64,000 nucleotides of DNA, from positions 1 through 64,000 of the forward strand of contig JBMYWH010000003.1 in the NCBI GenBank assembly GCA_049607205.1. Direction: 5' to 3'. The position numbers were made by a program, and so were the translations under genes. Positions 1 through 7,988 of this stretch are shown in pieces. This stretch comes from JBELHR01 sp049607205. Its GTDB lineage: Bacteria; Bacteroidota; Bacteroidia; Flavobacteriales; Flavobacteriaceae. The notes under the pieces were generated by a model, which searched no databases, was not told the origin of the DNA, and saw only the letters and a list, made by a program, of their open reading frames with translations. Each line of letters opens with the position of its first letter. Position 1 is the stretch's first letter.

Positions 1-1053
1 GAAGATGAAGAGGCGTCTCTATGGATGAAACTTAATACCATCACCTATGATGTGCAATATAAACTGAATCCAGAGAATGATTTGAAATGGGTTTTTGCCG
101 TTCAGGGACTGAACCAAGAAAACACAAACTACGGAGAAGAAGAACTGATTCCAGATGCGAACACCAACGATATTGGTGCTTATATGGCGGTGAATTTCTC
201 TAAAGAAAAGCACAATCTTCAAGCGGGAGTTCGTTTTGACAACAGAAATATCAAAACATCTGACTTCAGCAATAATTACAGCAGTTTTAACGGTTCATTA
301 GGTTATAAATATGACTATAACGATGCGTTTAAAATTAGATTAAACTTAGCCTCTGGATTTAGAGCTCCTAACTTAGCCGAACTTGCTTCGGATGGTGTAC
401 ACCACGGTTCTAACAGATACGAAATAGGAAATCAGAATTTAGAAAGTGAGCAAAATGTTCAAATTGATCTAAACTTGAGTCTAGATACGGATCACTATGA
501 GTTGTATATGAATGGTTTCTATAACTATATCAACAACTATATTTACCTCGATCAAACGGATCAAACTATTGATGGGTTCACGGTCTATAATTACACTCAG
601 AACAATGCCAAACTATATGGAGGAGAAGCAGGAATTCACATCCACCCACACCCTTATGATTGGTTCCATTTTGAGTCTAATTACCAAATTGTAGTTGGTG
701 AATTATACGATGGTTCTGCCCTACCTTTTATTCCACCAGGGAAATGGGATAACACCCTAAGATTTGAATTTGATTCAGGAAAAACACTTAAAAAGCCTTT
801 CGTAGCCTTGAATTACGAATACAATTTTGCTCAAGAAAGAGTTTCAGGTTTAGAAACAGCTACTCCATCTTATGGACTATTAAACTTCAACTCTGGACTC
901 CTATGGCAATTTTCAGGAGCTAAACTAGGGGCAAATTTCAATATTTTGAATATCTTGGACACGGCCTACATTCCGCATCTTTCAAGATTCAAAGAATTTG
1001 GAATTAACAACCCTGGAAGATCTTTCATGTTAGGCTTAAATCTTAATATCTAA
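1..1053 (+). CDS. TonB-dependent outer-membrane receptor, C-terminal part
   Basis: The frame is open from the first base of the window, so the gene is cut at its 5' end; the ATG at 25 is internal. The protein shows alternating aromatic and polar beta-strands typical of a 22-strand TonB-dependent barrel, including the common SGFRAPNLAEL segment and a terminal strand ending GRSFMLGLNLNI, where the last residues are hydrophobic as expected for an outer-membrane protein recognised by BAM. Plug and TonB box lie outside the window, so the ligand cannot be told. A metallopeptidase gene starts 5 bases downstream, suggesting cotranscription. The receptor family call is strong; substrate is unknown. 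Confidence 0.88.
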   Translation, partial: EDEEASLWMKLNTITYDVQYKLNPENDLKWVFAVQGLNQENTNYGEEELIPDANTNDIGAYMAVNFSKEKHNLQAGVRFDNRNIKTSDFSNNYSSFNGSLGYKYDYNDAFKIRLNLASGFRAPNLAELASDGVHHGSNRYEIGNQNLESEQNVQIDLNLSLDTDHYELYMNGFYNYINNYIYLDQTDQTIDGFTVYNYTQNNAKLYGGEAGIHIHPHPYDWFHFESNYQIVVGELYDGSALPFIPPGKWDNTLRFEFDSGKTLKKPFVALNYEYNFAQERVSGLETATPSYGLLNFNSGLLWQFSGAKLGANFNILNILDTAYIPHLSRFKEFGINNPGRSFMLGLNLNI

Positions 1054-1058
1054 TTTTA

Positions 1059-2690
1059 ATGAAACAACTGGGATTAATTTTTGCTTTTATCGTCATTTCT
1101 ATGACGCATAGTGCACAAGGACAGATTCAAAACTTTAGCGAGCAAGATTCTTTGCGAGGAAGCATCACTCCAGAAAGAGCTTGGTGGGATTTAAAAGCAT
1201 ATCGCTTGCATTTAAAACCCGATGCAGCTAAGAAAGAAGTGAAAGGTATGAATCGAGTTGTATTTGAAAGTTTGACTCCTGGTCAGACCATGCAGATCGA
1301 CCTTCAAGAGCCTATGCAAATAACAAAAATCACCCATGATTCTAAGGAATTAAACTATAGTAGAAACGGAAATGTATTTCTTATAGAATTCGCTCAAGCC
1401 TTTGAAAAAGGAAGCCGCGACTCTATAGACATATATTTTGAAGGAAGACCTAAGATTTCCTCCAGACCACCTTGGGATGGAGGACTTACTTGGACTGTGG
1501 ACAGTCATGGAAAGGACTTTTTTGCCACTTCTGTACAAGGAGAAGGAGCTAGTATTTTCTGGCCTTGTAAAGACCACATGTATGACGAGGTTGATAACAT
1601 GGATATCTATTTAGAAACGGACCTTGATCTTGTTGGAGTTTCCAATGGAAGGCTGGTAAATCAAGAGACTAAGGAGAATTCCATTATTTGGCATTGGCAA
1701 GTTTTGAACCCGATCAATAATTATGGAGTGAATATGAATGTTGGAAACTATGTCAACTTCTATGAAACCTATAAGGGACTCAAGGGAGATCTATTCTGTA
1801 ATTACTACGTCCTTGAAGAGAACGAAGAAAGAGCTGTAAAGCAATTCACTCAAGTGAGCAAAATGATGGAGGCCTTTGAATATTGGTTTGGCCCCTATCC
1901 TTTTTACGAAGATAGTTTCAAACTGGTAGAGGTGCCTTATTTAGGGATGGAACATCAGAGTTCGGTAACTTATGGAAACGGATATCAAAATGGATATTTA
2001 GGTTCTGATCTTAGCGGAACTGGATGGGGATTAAAATTTGATTTCATCATCATCCATGAAGCAGGACATGAATGGTTTGCTAATAACATTACAAACATTG
2101 ACATTGCAGACATGTGGATACACGAGAGTTTCACCGCCTATTCTGAGAGTCTTTTTGTGGAGTATTATTATGGTAAACAAGCCGGACAAGAATACGTAAT
2201 CGGTACTCGAAGAAACATTCAAAATGACAGACCAATCATCGGGAATTACGACGTAAATCACTCGGGGTCTGGAGACATGTATTACAAAGGGTCTAACATG
2301 CTCAACACCTTGAGAACTTGGATTGACAATGATGAGTTATGGAGAGATATTCTTGTAGGTCTAAATTCGGACTTCTATCATCAAACAGTAAACACTGGAC
2401 AAATTGAAAAGTATATTGCCGATAAATCAGGTTTAGACCTAAAGGTCTTCTTTGATCAATATCTAAGAACCATAGAAATTCCAACACTCGAGTTAAAGGT
2501 TAAACACAACAAAATACATTATAGATATTGTACTTCCTTAAAAGGATTCAATCTTCCAATTCAGTTGGAGCTTAACGAAAGCCTACAAACGATTCATCCC
2601 ACTCAAAAGTGGCAGGTTCTGGAAATGGAATCCGACATTGTTGAGTATCAAGTAAACCCGAACTACTATATTAACCTTGTGGTTAAATAA
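1059..2690 (+). CDS. M1 family metallopeptidase (gluzincin aminopeptidase), exported
   Basis: Zinc aminopeptidase of the M1 clan. A Sec signal peptide covers about residues 1-20 (ends near HSAQG). An N-terminal beta domain covers about 40-230. The catalytic domain carries the exopeptidase-type GMEHQ segment at 296-300, HEAGH at 333-337 as the zinc site and catalytic base, and the third zinc ligand Glu356 in WIHESF. At 543 residues it is shorter than classical PepN and lacks the large C-terminal helical domain, like many Bacteroidota homologues. It probably trims peptides in the periplasm or at the cell surface. It follows the TonB receptor by 5 bases, so the pair may take up and process a peptide-like ligand; that link is inference. 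It converges with the next gene, 3 bases apart. Confidence 0.93.
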   Translation: MKQLGLIFAFIVISMTHSAQGQIQNFSEQDSLRGSITPERAWWDLKAYRLHLKPDAAKKEVKGMNRVVFESLTPGQTMQIDLQEPMQITKITHDSKELNYSRNGNVFLIEFAQAFEKGSRDSIDIYFEGRPKISSRPPWDGGLTWTVDSHGKDFFATSVQGEGASIFWPCKDHMYDEVDNMDIYLETDLDLVGVSNGRLVNQETKENSIIWHWQVLNPINNYGVNMNVGNYVNFYETYKGLKGDLFCNYYVLEENEERAVKQFTQVSKMMEAFEYWFGPYPFYEDSFKLVEVPYLGMEHQSSVTYGNGYQNGYLGSDLSGTGWGLKFDFIIIHEAGHEWFANNITNIDIADMWIHESFTAYSESLFVEYYYGKQAGQEYVIGTRRNIQNDRPIIGNYDVNHSGSGDMYYKGSNMLNTLRTWIDNDELWRDILVGLNSDFYHQTVNTGQIEKYIADKSGLDLKVFFDQYLRTIEIPTLELKVKHNKIHYRYCTSLKGFNLPIQLELNESLQTIHPTQKWQVLEMESDIVEYQVNPNYYINLVVK

Positions 2691-2693
2691 ACA

Positions 2694-3998
2694 CTATTTG
2701 ACATACTTGGTGCCTTTAATGGTACCAAGTATGACAAATCCTATCACAAAGAAAACAGCAAGAATCAAAATTGATAATCGCATTGATCCAGTCAAGGCGA
2801 TCACTCCCCCGAATATAGCTGTTCCCAGTACAATCGCTATTTTTTCCGTTACATCAAAGAAACTAAAATAGGTTGCCGTATCAAAGCTATCCTCTGGAAT
2901 CATCTTTGAATATGTTGATCTTGAAAGGGTTTGAATTGCCCCCAGACAAAGACCTATCATAGCTCCCAATCCATAGAATTTAAGAATTAAATTAGGATCA
3001 TTCGCATTTAAGAAATAAGCAATTACGCAGGCCGTAGCCCAGAACACTATGGTAATTTTCAATGCCGTTAAATTCCCTAGCCTCTTAGAGACCTTTGCAA
3101 AAATATAAGCCCCTATAATCCCCCAGACTTGCACCATTAAAATGGTAACAATTAATTGGGAAGCTTCCATACCGAGTTCTTTTGACCCATAAACAGTAGC
3201 GAGTAAAATTATAGTCTGAACACCTATAGAATATGAGAAAAAACCTAGTAACAGCTTCTTTAAAGCATTGGTCTGCCATACCTCTAAGGCAACTTTTTTC
3301 AGTTCCTTCCACCCTCTAAAAATATAATCCGCTTTGGGTTTTCTCTTGTGCGGGTTACTTGGGAGCCTACTAAAAGTTACTTGAGCAAACCCAATCCACC
3401 AAAGCCCCACCATAACAAAGGAAATTCTTGACGGCAAGGTCGAGCTTTCGATACCAAAGGTATCAGGAGACATGACCATAAATAAATTAAAGCCTAACAA
3501 TAAAAGAGAACCTATATAGCCATATATAAATCCTTGGGCACTGGCTTTATCTTGTTGATCCGGAAAGGCAACCTCTGGCAAATAGGCATTGTAAAAGACT
3601 AAACTACCCCAGAATCCCACGGAGGCCAAAACGGAGAAAACGACCCCAACCCAAACGGTCTCTACACTGTCAAAAAAGAACAAACTCATCACGGAAATTC
3701 CACCCAAATAGCAGAAGAATTTCATAAACCCTTTCTTACTTCCTGTGTAATCAGCAATACCAGATAGAATCGGTGAAATAATAGCTACAATCAAAAAAGA
3801 AAGAGATAAAGAATATGAATATAGTGCAGTATGGTCCATTTCTTGACCAAAAAACATAAGTTTTTGCCCTGAGGCCCCGGCCACATTCTCAAAATATATT
3901 GGAAATATCGCAGAGCTAATTACTAATGAATATACCGAATTAGCCCAATCGTAAAACGCCCAAGCTCTAATGTCTTTTTTTGATCCTTTTTGAAACAT
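2694..3998 (-). CDS. MFS transporter, UMF1 / Atg22-like family
   Basis: Polytopic inner-membrane protein of 434 residues with about 12 hydrophobic segments. The N-terminus (KKDIRAWAFYDWANSVYSL) is the hallmark of the UMF1 / Vps22-Atg22-like branch of the major facilitator superfamily, and ADYTGSKKGFMKFF is the family's version of the loop 2-3 motif. Fungal Atg22 exports amino acids from the vacuole; the bacterial substrate is not established. It is divergent from the alpha/beta hydrolase gene, with 62 bases between the start codons. Family confidence is high, substrate unknown. Confidence 0.88.
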   Translation of the reverse strand: MFQKGSKKDIRAWAFYDWANSVYSLVISSAIFPIYFENVAGASGQKLMFFGQEMDHTALYSYSLSLSFLIVAIISPILSGIADYTGSKKGFMKFFCYLGGISVMSLFFFDSVETVWVGVVFSVLASVGFWGSLVFYNAYLPEVAFPDQQDKASAQGFIYGYIGSLLLLGFNLFMVMSPDTFGIESSTLPSRISFVMVGLWWIGFAQVTFSRLPSNPHKRKPKADYIFRGWKELKKVALEVWQTNALKKLLLGFFSYSIGVQTIILLATVYGSKELGMEASQLIVTILMVQVWGIIGAYIFAKVSKRLGNLTALKITIVFWATACVIAYFLNANDPNLILKFYGLGAMIGLCLGAIQTLSRSTYSKMIPEDSFDTATYFSFFDVTEKIAIVLGTAIFGGVIALTGSMRLSILILAVFFVIGFVILGTIKGTKYVK

Positions 3999-4009
3999 TT
4001 AATTTTGTT

Positions 4010-4043
4010 TTGCCGACAATTTAGTGTTTTAATCTTAATTTTG
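4010..4043 (+). promoter_or_regulatory. Probable promoter of the alpha/beta hydrolase gene
   Basis: TAATTTTG at 4036-4043 fits the Bacteroidota -7 element TAnnTTTG, 17 bases before the ATG at 4061. A TTG at 4010-4012 lies upstream with a rather long 23-base spacer, so the -33 assignment is weak. Confidence 0.5.
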
Positions 4044-4060
4044 ATTTAAACAACAAACAC

Positions 4061-4906
4061 ATGAGCGACAAGAAGTCCGTATTGATTCCAGACTATATTA
4101 GAAAAACATCTAGAATACTTCAAGTATCATCTAAATATTTAGCGACCAAATATGCGGTCAAACTTTTCTCAACTCCAATAAAATTTAGAATGCCTCGCAA
4201 CGAGCAATTTTATGTGGATCAATCACAAACTTCATCTTTAGAGGTTCCTACTATAGGAAAAACCCTCAATGTTTTTAAATATGGACAGGGTCCAAAAAAA
4301 GCCCTGCTAATTCATGGTTGGTCTGGACGAGGAACTCAATTGGCTCATTTTGCAAAGGCCATAGAGAAAGAATATACTGTCTACAGTTTTGATGGACCTA
4401 GCCATGGAAAATCTACAGGAAAAACCACTAATATGAGGGAGTTCATCTATAGCATTGAAGCTCTAGATGCGGCTTATGGACCTTTTGATCTAGGAATAGG
4501 TCACTCCTTAGGAGGAATGGCGCTAATTAACGCGAACGCCATGGGGGTTCCATTTAAAAAAATAGTAAGCATCGGAGCTGGAGATACCATCACGGAAATT
4601 GCACAAGATTTTGTGGCAAAAATTGAGCTTAAGCCTCTTTACGGTCCTCGTTTGAAGAATCATTTTGATAAAAAATTCAAACAAGACGTAGACGATTTCT
4701 CTTCTCACAAAGCAGCAAAAAATGTAAAAATACCTGCCTTAATCGTACATGACAAACAAGATATAGAAGTCTCTGTAAGTTGTGCAGAAAGTATTCGACA
4801 AAATTTAGAACATGGCTCCCTTTTAATTACAGAAGGATTGGGTCATACCAAAATTCTAAGAAACAAAGAGCTCATAGCTCAAGTAAAAACATTTATCGAT
4901 GCGTAA
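4061..4906 (+). CDS. Alpha/beta hydrolase, cytoplasmic
   Basis: An alpha/beta-hydrolase fold protein of 281 residues without signal peptide. Visible landmarks are the oxyanion loop HGWSGRG (about 85-91), the nucleophile elbow GIGHSLGG with Ser149, a probable acid Asp234 in VHDKQDIEV and the catalytic His262 in GLGHTKIL. That is a complete Ser-Asp-His triad. The first 60 residues are a basic helical extension typical of the Bacteroidota branch of this family. The substrate is not evident; esterase or lipase-like activity is the usual guess. Its last 8 bases overlap the msrB start, so the two are probably translated from one mRNA. Confidence 0.87.
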   Translation: MSDKKSVLIPDYIRKTSRILQVSSKYLATKYAVKLFSTPIKFRMPRNEQFYVDQSQTSSLEVPTIGKTLNVFKYGQGPKKALLIHGWSGRGTQLAHFAKAIEKEYTVYSFDGPSHGKSTGKTTNMREFIYSIEALDAAYGPFDLGIGHSLGGMALINANAMGVPFKKIVSIGAGDTITEIAQDFVAKIELKPLYGPRLKNHFDKKFKQDVDDFSSHKAAKNVKIPALIVHDKQDIEVSVSCAESIRQNLEHGSLLITEGLGHTKILRNKELIAQVKTFIDA

Positions 4907-5381
4907 CATTTACATTATTCTAATTTTTTTAAGTTCTTCCTTTATGATGACAGCACAAGAGCAACACGAAAACAACAAAAAAGATTCGATCCTTAAAGTG
5001 GATAAAACTGCGCAAGAATGGCAAAAAATCTTAAGTCCTGAACAATTCTATGTGCTTAGAGAAAAAGGTACGGAAAGACCTCATAGTGGGGAGTATAATC
5101 TGCATTTTGAACAGGGAACATATACCTGTGCGGGATGTGGGGCTGCACTGTTTGAATCTGGAACTAAATTCGACGCGCACTGCGGATGGCCCTCTTTTGA
5201 CGAGTCCATTGAAGGAGCAGTTACCTACAAAAGAGACACCACTCATGGCATGGTAAGAACGGAAATTCTTTGCAGCTCTTGTGGAGGTCATTTAGGTCAT
5301 ATTTTTGACGATGGACCTACAGAAACAGGAAAGAGGTATTGCGTCAATTCGCTTTCCCTTGGATTTGATAAAAAAAATTAG
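4899..5381 (+). CDS. msrB: Peptide-methionine (R)-S-oxide reductase, exported
   Basis: MsrB reduces the R epimer of methionine sulfoxide in proteins. An N-terminal hydrophobic stretch (residues 3-18, then TAQEQ) looks like a cleavable Sec signal, so it should act in the periplasm. The MsrB domain covers about 36-158. Two CxxC pairs bind structural zinc (Cys77/80 and Cys125/128), Cys95 in HCGWPSF is at the usual resolving position and Cys148 in RYCVNS is the catalytic cysteine. All expected residues are present. It overlaps the hydrolase gene by 8 bases. A 13-bp hairpin lies between it and the octaheme cytochrome gene. Confidence 0.95.
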   Translation: MRNIYIILIFLSSSFMMTAQEQHENNKKDSILKVDKTAQEWQKILSPEQFYVLREKGTERPHSGEYNLHFEQGTYTCAGCGAALFESGTKFDAHCGWPSFDESIEGAVTYKRDTTHGMVRTEILCSSCGGHLGHIFDDGPTETGKRYCVNSLSLGFDKKN

Positions 5382-5390
5382 CCCTTTTAA

Positions 5391-5430
5391 GGCTGATTGA
5401 TTAACTTACACCTTTACTAATCACTCAGCC
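5391..5430 (+). promoter_or_regulatory. Stable hairpin abutting the octaheme cytochrome start codon
   Basis: GGCTGATTGATTA (5391-5403) pairs with TAATCACTCAGCC (5418-5430) over 13 positions with one mismatch, loop of 14 bases. Only 3 bases separate it from the ATG at 5434. There is only a TTT after it, so it is a poor intrinsic terminator; it may end the msrB mRNA or mask the downstream start codon. Confidence 0.6.
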
Positions 5431-5433
5431 TTT

Positions 5434-7740
5434 ATGACAAGACTAATAACCTCTTTATTTGTTGTTCTTACGCTTTTCCTAACTTCCTGTTCTAAAGAAA
5501 AAAAAGCAGAATATACCGCTTTGCAGTTGGAGCAAATTAATCATCCCCATGATGGTGGATTTGTGGGATCTTCCCAGTGCGCAAGTTGTCATGAAACGCA
5601 ATTTCAAGATTGGACTGGATCAGACCACCAACTTGCCATGCAACTTCCAACGGAAGAGAGTGTATTAGGAGACTTCAACGACAGCTCTGTAACTTTTTAT
5701 GGGATTACCTCTCGTTTTTTCAAAAAGGGAGACACTTTTATAATTAATACTCAAGGACCGGATGGTGATTATCATGACTACGAGGTTAAATATACCTTTG
5801 GATACTTCCCATTACAACAATATTTAGTCGACACTGGTAAAGGTAAACTACAGGTTGTGACTCCTTTTTGGGACTCCAACACTAAGGAAGATGGAGGGCA
5901 GAAATGGGAACATATCTATCCTAAAGAATTCATAGATTCTCATGATGAATTACACTGGGGAAGAGAGCTTCAGAATTGGAATTATATGTGTGCTGAATGT
6001 CATTCAACCAATGTCAAAAAGAATTTTGACCCCGAAACTTCAAGCTATAATACCACCTGGGATGAAATCAATGTTTCTTGTGAAGCCTGTCATGGCCCAG
6101 GAGATCTGCATCTAAAATGGGCGGAGTCCTCAGGGGGTGAACAATTAAAAAACAAAGGATTACTCTTCGACATCATCGATAGAGATTCAGGGTATTTCAT
6201 TCCAAACCCTGAAGATGGTTCCATTACAAGGTCGGAACCAAAAACCAATCAAATGCAAGTCGAGTATTGCGCAAGATGTCACGCTCGACGTACGCAACTG
6301 ACCGATGACTATACGTATGGGAAAGTTCTTGAGAACACGCATCAGGTTGCCTTAATAGATCCACCTTTATACCACGAAGATGGAACTACCAATGATGAGG
6401 ACTATGTTTATGGTTCATTTTTACAATCAAAAATGTATCATCAAGGTGTAAGCTGCAAAGATTGCCACAATGTCCATTCTACAAAATTAAAACTTCCAGG
6501 AAAGAACGTCTGTGCACAATGTCATATCCCTGAGCTATACGATACTCCTGATCATAGTAAACACAATTTTGCCGATAACAATCCAGATTGTATTTCTTGT
6601 CACATGCCTAAACAGAAAATTATGGTTGTAGATCCGCGTTCAGATCATTCTATGAGGATTCCAAGACCTGATCTTAGTGAGAAAACAGGAAGTTTCAACG
6701 CATGTAATAATTGTCATAAAGACAAATCAGTACAATGGGCCGTCCAAGGATTCAAAGAACTTTATGGGAATAAATATGACACGATCGGTCATTATGGTCT
6801 CACGCTTCAATCTTTAAGAAAAAATGAACCAGGGGCTCAACTAAAACTTGATGCATTGATGGCTGATCCTGAAATCCCTGAGATTATAAAGGCTACAGCT
6901 TATTCGTTGATTGATTATCAAAACAATCCACAAGGTTTGAAATACCTTCAAGAAGGATTAAAGAATTCTAATGCCATAATCCGACGTTCAGCAACCCAGT
7001 CGATTGCTAACTTGAGACCCGAACAGCAATTCACTTATGCAAAATCTATGGTGAATGATTCCGTCCTAAGTGTACGATTCGCCAGTTACACCTTTTTGTA
7101 TAATATTCCTTTAGAAAACTTAAATCCTACAGATCAAGAATTGGTCAAAAAGGTACAGCTCGAATACTTCAAGCAACTCTCTTACTTCCAAGACAGGAGT
7201 GCTGGAGAAGCTAATATAGGATCTGCCTACGCTTCCCTAGGTCAAATACAAAGAGCAGAGAAACATTTTCGAAAAGCATTAGAACTCGACAGTCTCAACA
7301 GGTTTGCTATGGTAAACTATGCCGATCTAAAAAGACAAGAAAACAAAGACCAACAGGCGGTAATTCTATTGAAAGAAGCCCTAAAAATAGACCCCAATCT
7401 AACTTTAGCTTCTCAAGCCCTTGGATTCACCTATATTCGATTAAAGCGAACAGACTTGGCTATGCAAGAATTCAAACAGGCTTATGAGAAAAACCCAACT
7501 GATCCCAACGCGGTTTATTATTACGCCATTATGCTCAATGATGCAAAGCAAACTTCAAAAGCAATTACTATTTTAGAAAAAAGTCTTTCAAAAGACCCTT
7601 ATAATAGTTTGATTTTAAATCTTGCATTTTCCATGTACCGTCAAACGGGTAATAGAGACAAAGCTATTGAAGTTCTCAACACTTTTGTAAGACTTTACCC
7701 TAACAATCCTCAATATGAGCAGGCTTTAAATCAGATCTAA
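5434..7740 (+). CDS. Octaheme cytochrome c lipoprotein with C-terminal TPR domain
   Basis: A 768-residue periplasmic electron-transfer protein. The N-terminus is a lipoprotein signal with Cys19 in LTSCSK. I count eight CxxCH haem sites (CASCH, CAECH, CEACH, CARCH, CKDCH, CAQCH, CISCH, CNNCH) in the first 430 residues, in the style of the cytochrome c554 / multihaem nitrite-reductase superfamily. About residues 460-560 look like HEAT-type helical repeats. About 590-768 are four or more tetratricopeptide repeats (for example AEKHFRKALELDSLNRFAM). No catalytic CxxCK haem is seen, so it is probably an electron carrier or an oxidase/reductase of unknown substrate. It stands alone, with no quinol dehydrogenase gene nearby. 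Confidence 0.9.
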   Translation: MTRLITSLFVVLTLFLTSCSKEKKAEYTALQLEQINHPHDGGFVGSSQCASCHETQFQDWTGSDHQLAMQLPTEESVLGDFNDSSVTFYGITSRFFKKGDTFIINTQGPDGDYHDYEVKYTFGYFPLQQYLVDTGKGKLQVVTPFWDSNTKEDGGQKWEHIYPKEFIDSHDELHWGRELQNWNYMCAECHSTNVKKNFDPETSSYNTTWDEINVSCEACHGPGDLHLKWAESSGGEQLKNKGLLFDIIDRDSGYFIPNPEDGSITRSEPKTNQMQVEYCARCHARRTQLTDDYTYGKVLENTHQVALIDPPLYHEDGTTNDEDYVYGSFLQSKMYHQGVSCKDCHNVHSTKLKLPGKNVCAQCHIPELYDTPDHSKHNFADNNPDCISCHMPKQKIMVVDPRSDHSMRIPRPDLSEKTGSFNACNNCHKDKSVQWAVQGFKELYGNKYDTIGHYGLTLQSLRKNEPGAQLKLDALMADPEIPEIIKATAYSLIDYQNNPQGLKYLQEGLKNSNAIIRRSATQSIANLRPEQQFTYAKSMVNDSVLSVRFASYTFLYNIPLENLNPTDQELVKKVQLEYFKQLSYFQDRSAGEANIGSAYASLGQIQRAEKHFRKALELDSLNRFAMVNYADLKRQENKDQQAVILLKEALKIDPNLTLASQALGFTYIRLKRTDLAMQEFKQAYEKNPTDPNAVYYYAIMLNDAKQTSKAITILEKSLSKDPYNSLILNLAFSMYRQTGNRDKAIEVLNTFVRLYPNNPQYEQALNQI

Positions 7741-7741
7741 G

Positions 7742-7918
7742 GTGGTTCCTACTGTTTCAAGATACTTTTTTGAAAAGCTCTCCTATACAAATCGCAAAGA
7801 ACTTATTAAATACTATGCCGGAGCTAAGAAAGAATCTACCCGTGATAAACGACTAGCACTCATTAAAAAACTGTTAGCTAACAAACTGAAATTAGAAGAA
7901 AAAAAGCTCTTGAACTGA
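7742..7918 (+). CDS. Small protein resembling the C-terminal end of YdeI/OmpD-associated proteins; possible remnant
   Basis: A 58-codon frame opens with GTG 1 base after the cytochrome stop. The predicted peptide has the pattern FFEKLSYTNRKELIKYYAGA followed by KKESTRDKRLALIKKLL, which I recognise as the C-terminal helices of the YdeI/OmpD-associated (bacteriocin-protection-like) family. No upstream half exists: the frame is closed 13 bases before, inside the cytochrome gene. It could be a translated stand-alone domain coupled to the cytochrome gene or a truncated remnant. The frame ends 70 bases before ffh. Confidence 0.5.
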   Translation: MVPTVSRYFFEKLSYTNRKELIKYYAGAKKESTRDKRLALIKKLLANKLKLEEKKLLN

Positions 7919-7931
7919 AGTGTTTTTTGAG

Positions 7932-7962
7932 TTGTTTCTTCAAGGTGATTATAGTATATTTG
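7932..7962 (+). promoter_or_regulatory. Promoter of ffh
   Basis: TTG at 7932-7934 and TATATTTG at 7955-7962 with a 20-base spacer match the Bacteroidota housekeeping promoter. The ATG of ffh follows 26 bases later. Confidence 0.75.
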
Positions 7963-7988
7963 TGCCCTAAAATCTCAAGAAACATTAT

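Noticed and set aside
5391..5433. Ordinary intrinsic terminator of msrB
   Set aside because: The hairpin lacks a T-run long enough and ends 3 bases before the next ATG, so I list it as a possible control structure instead.
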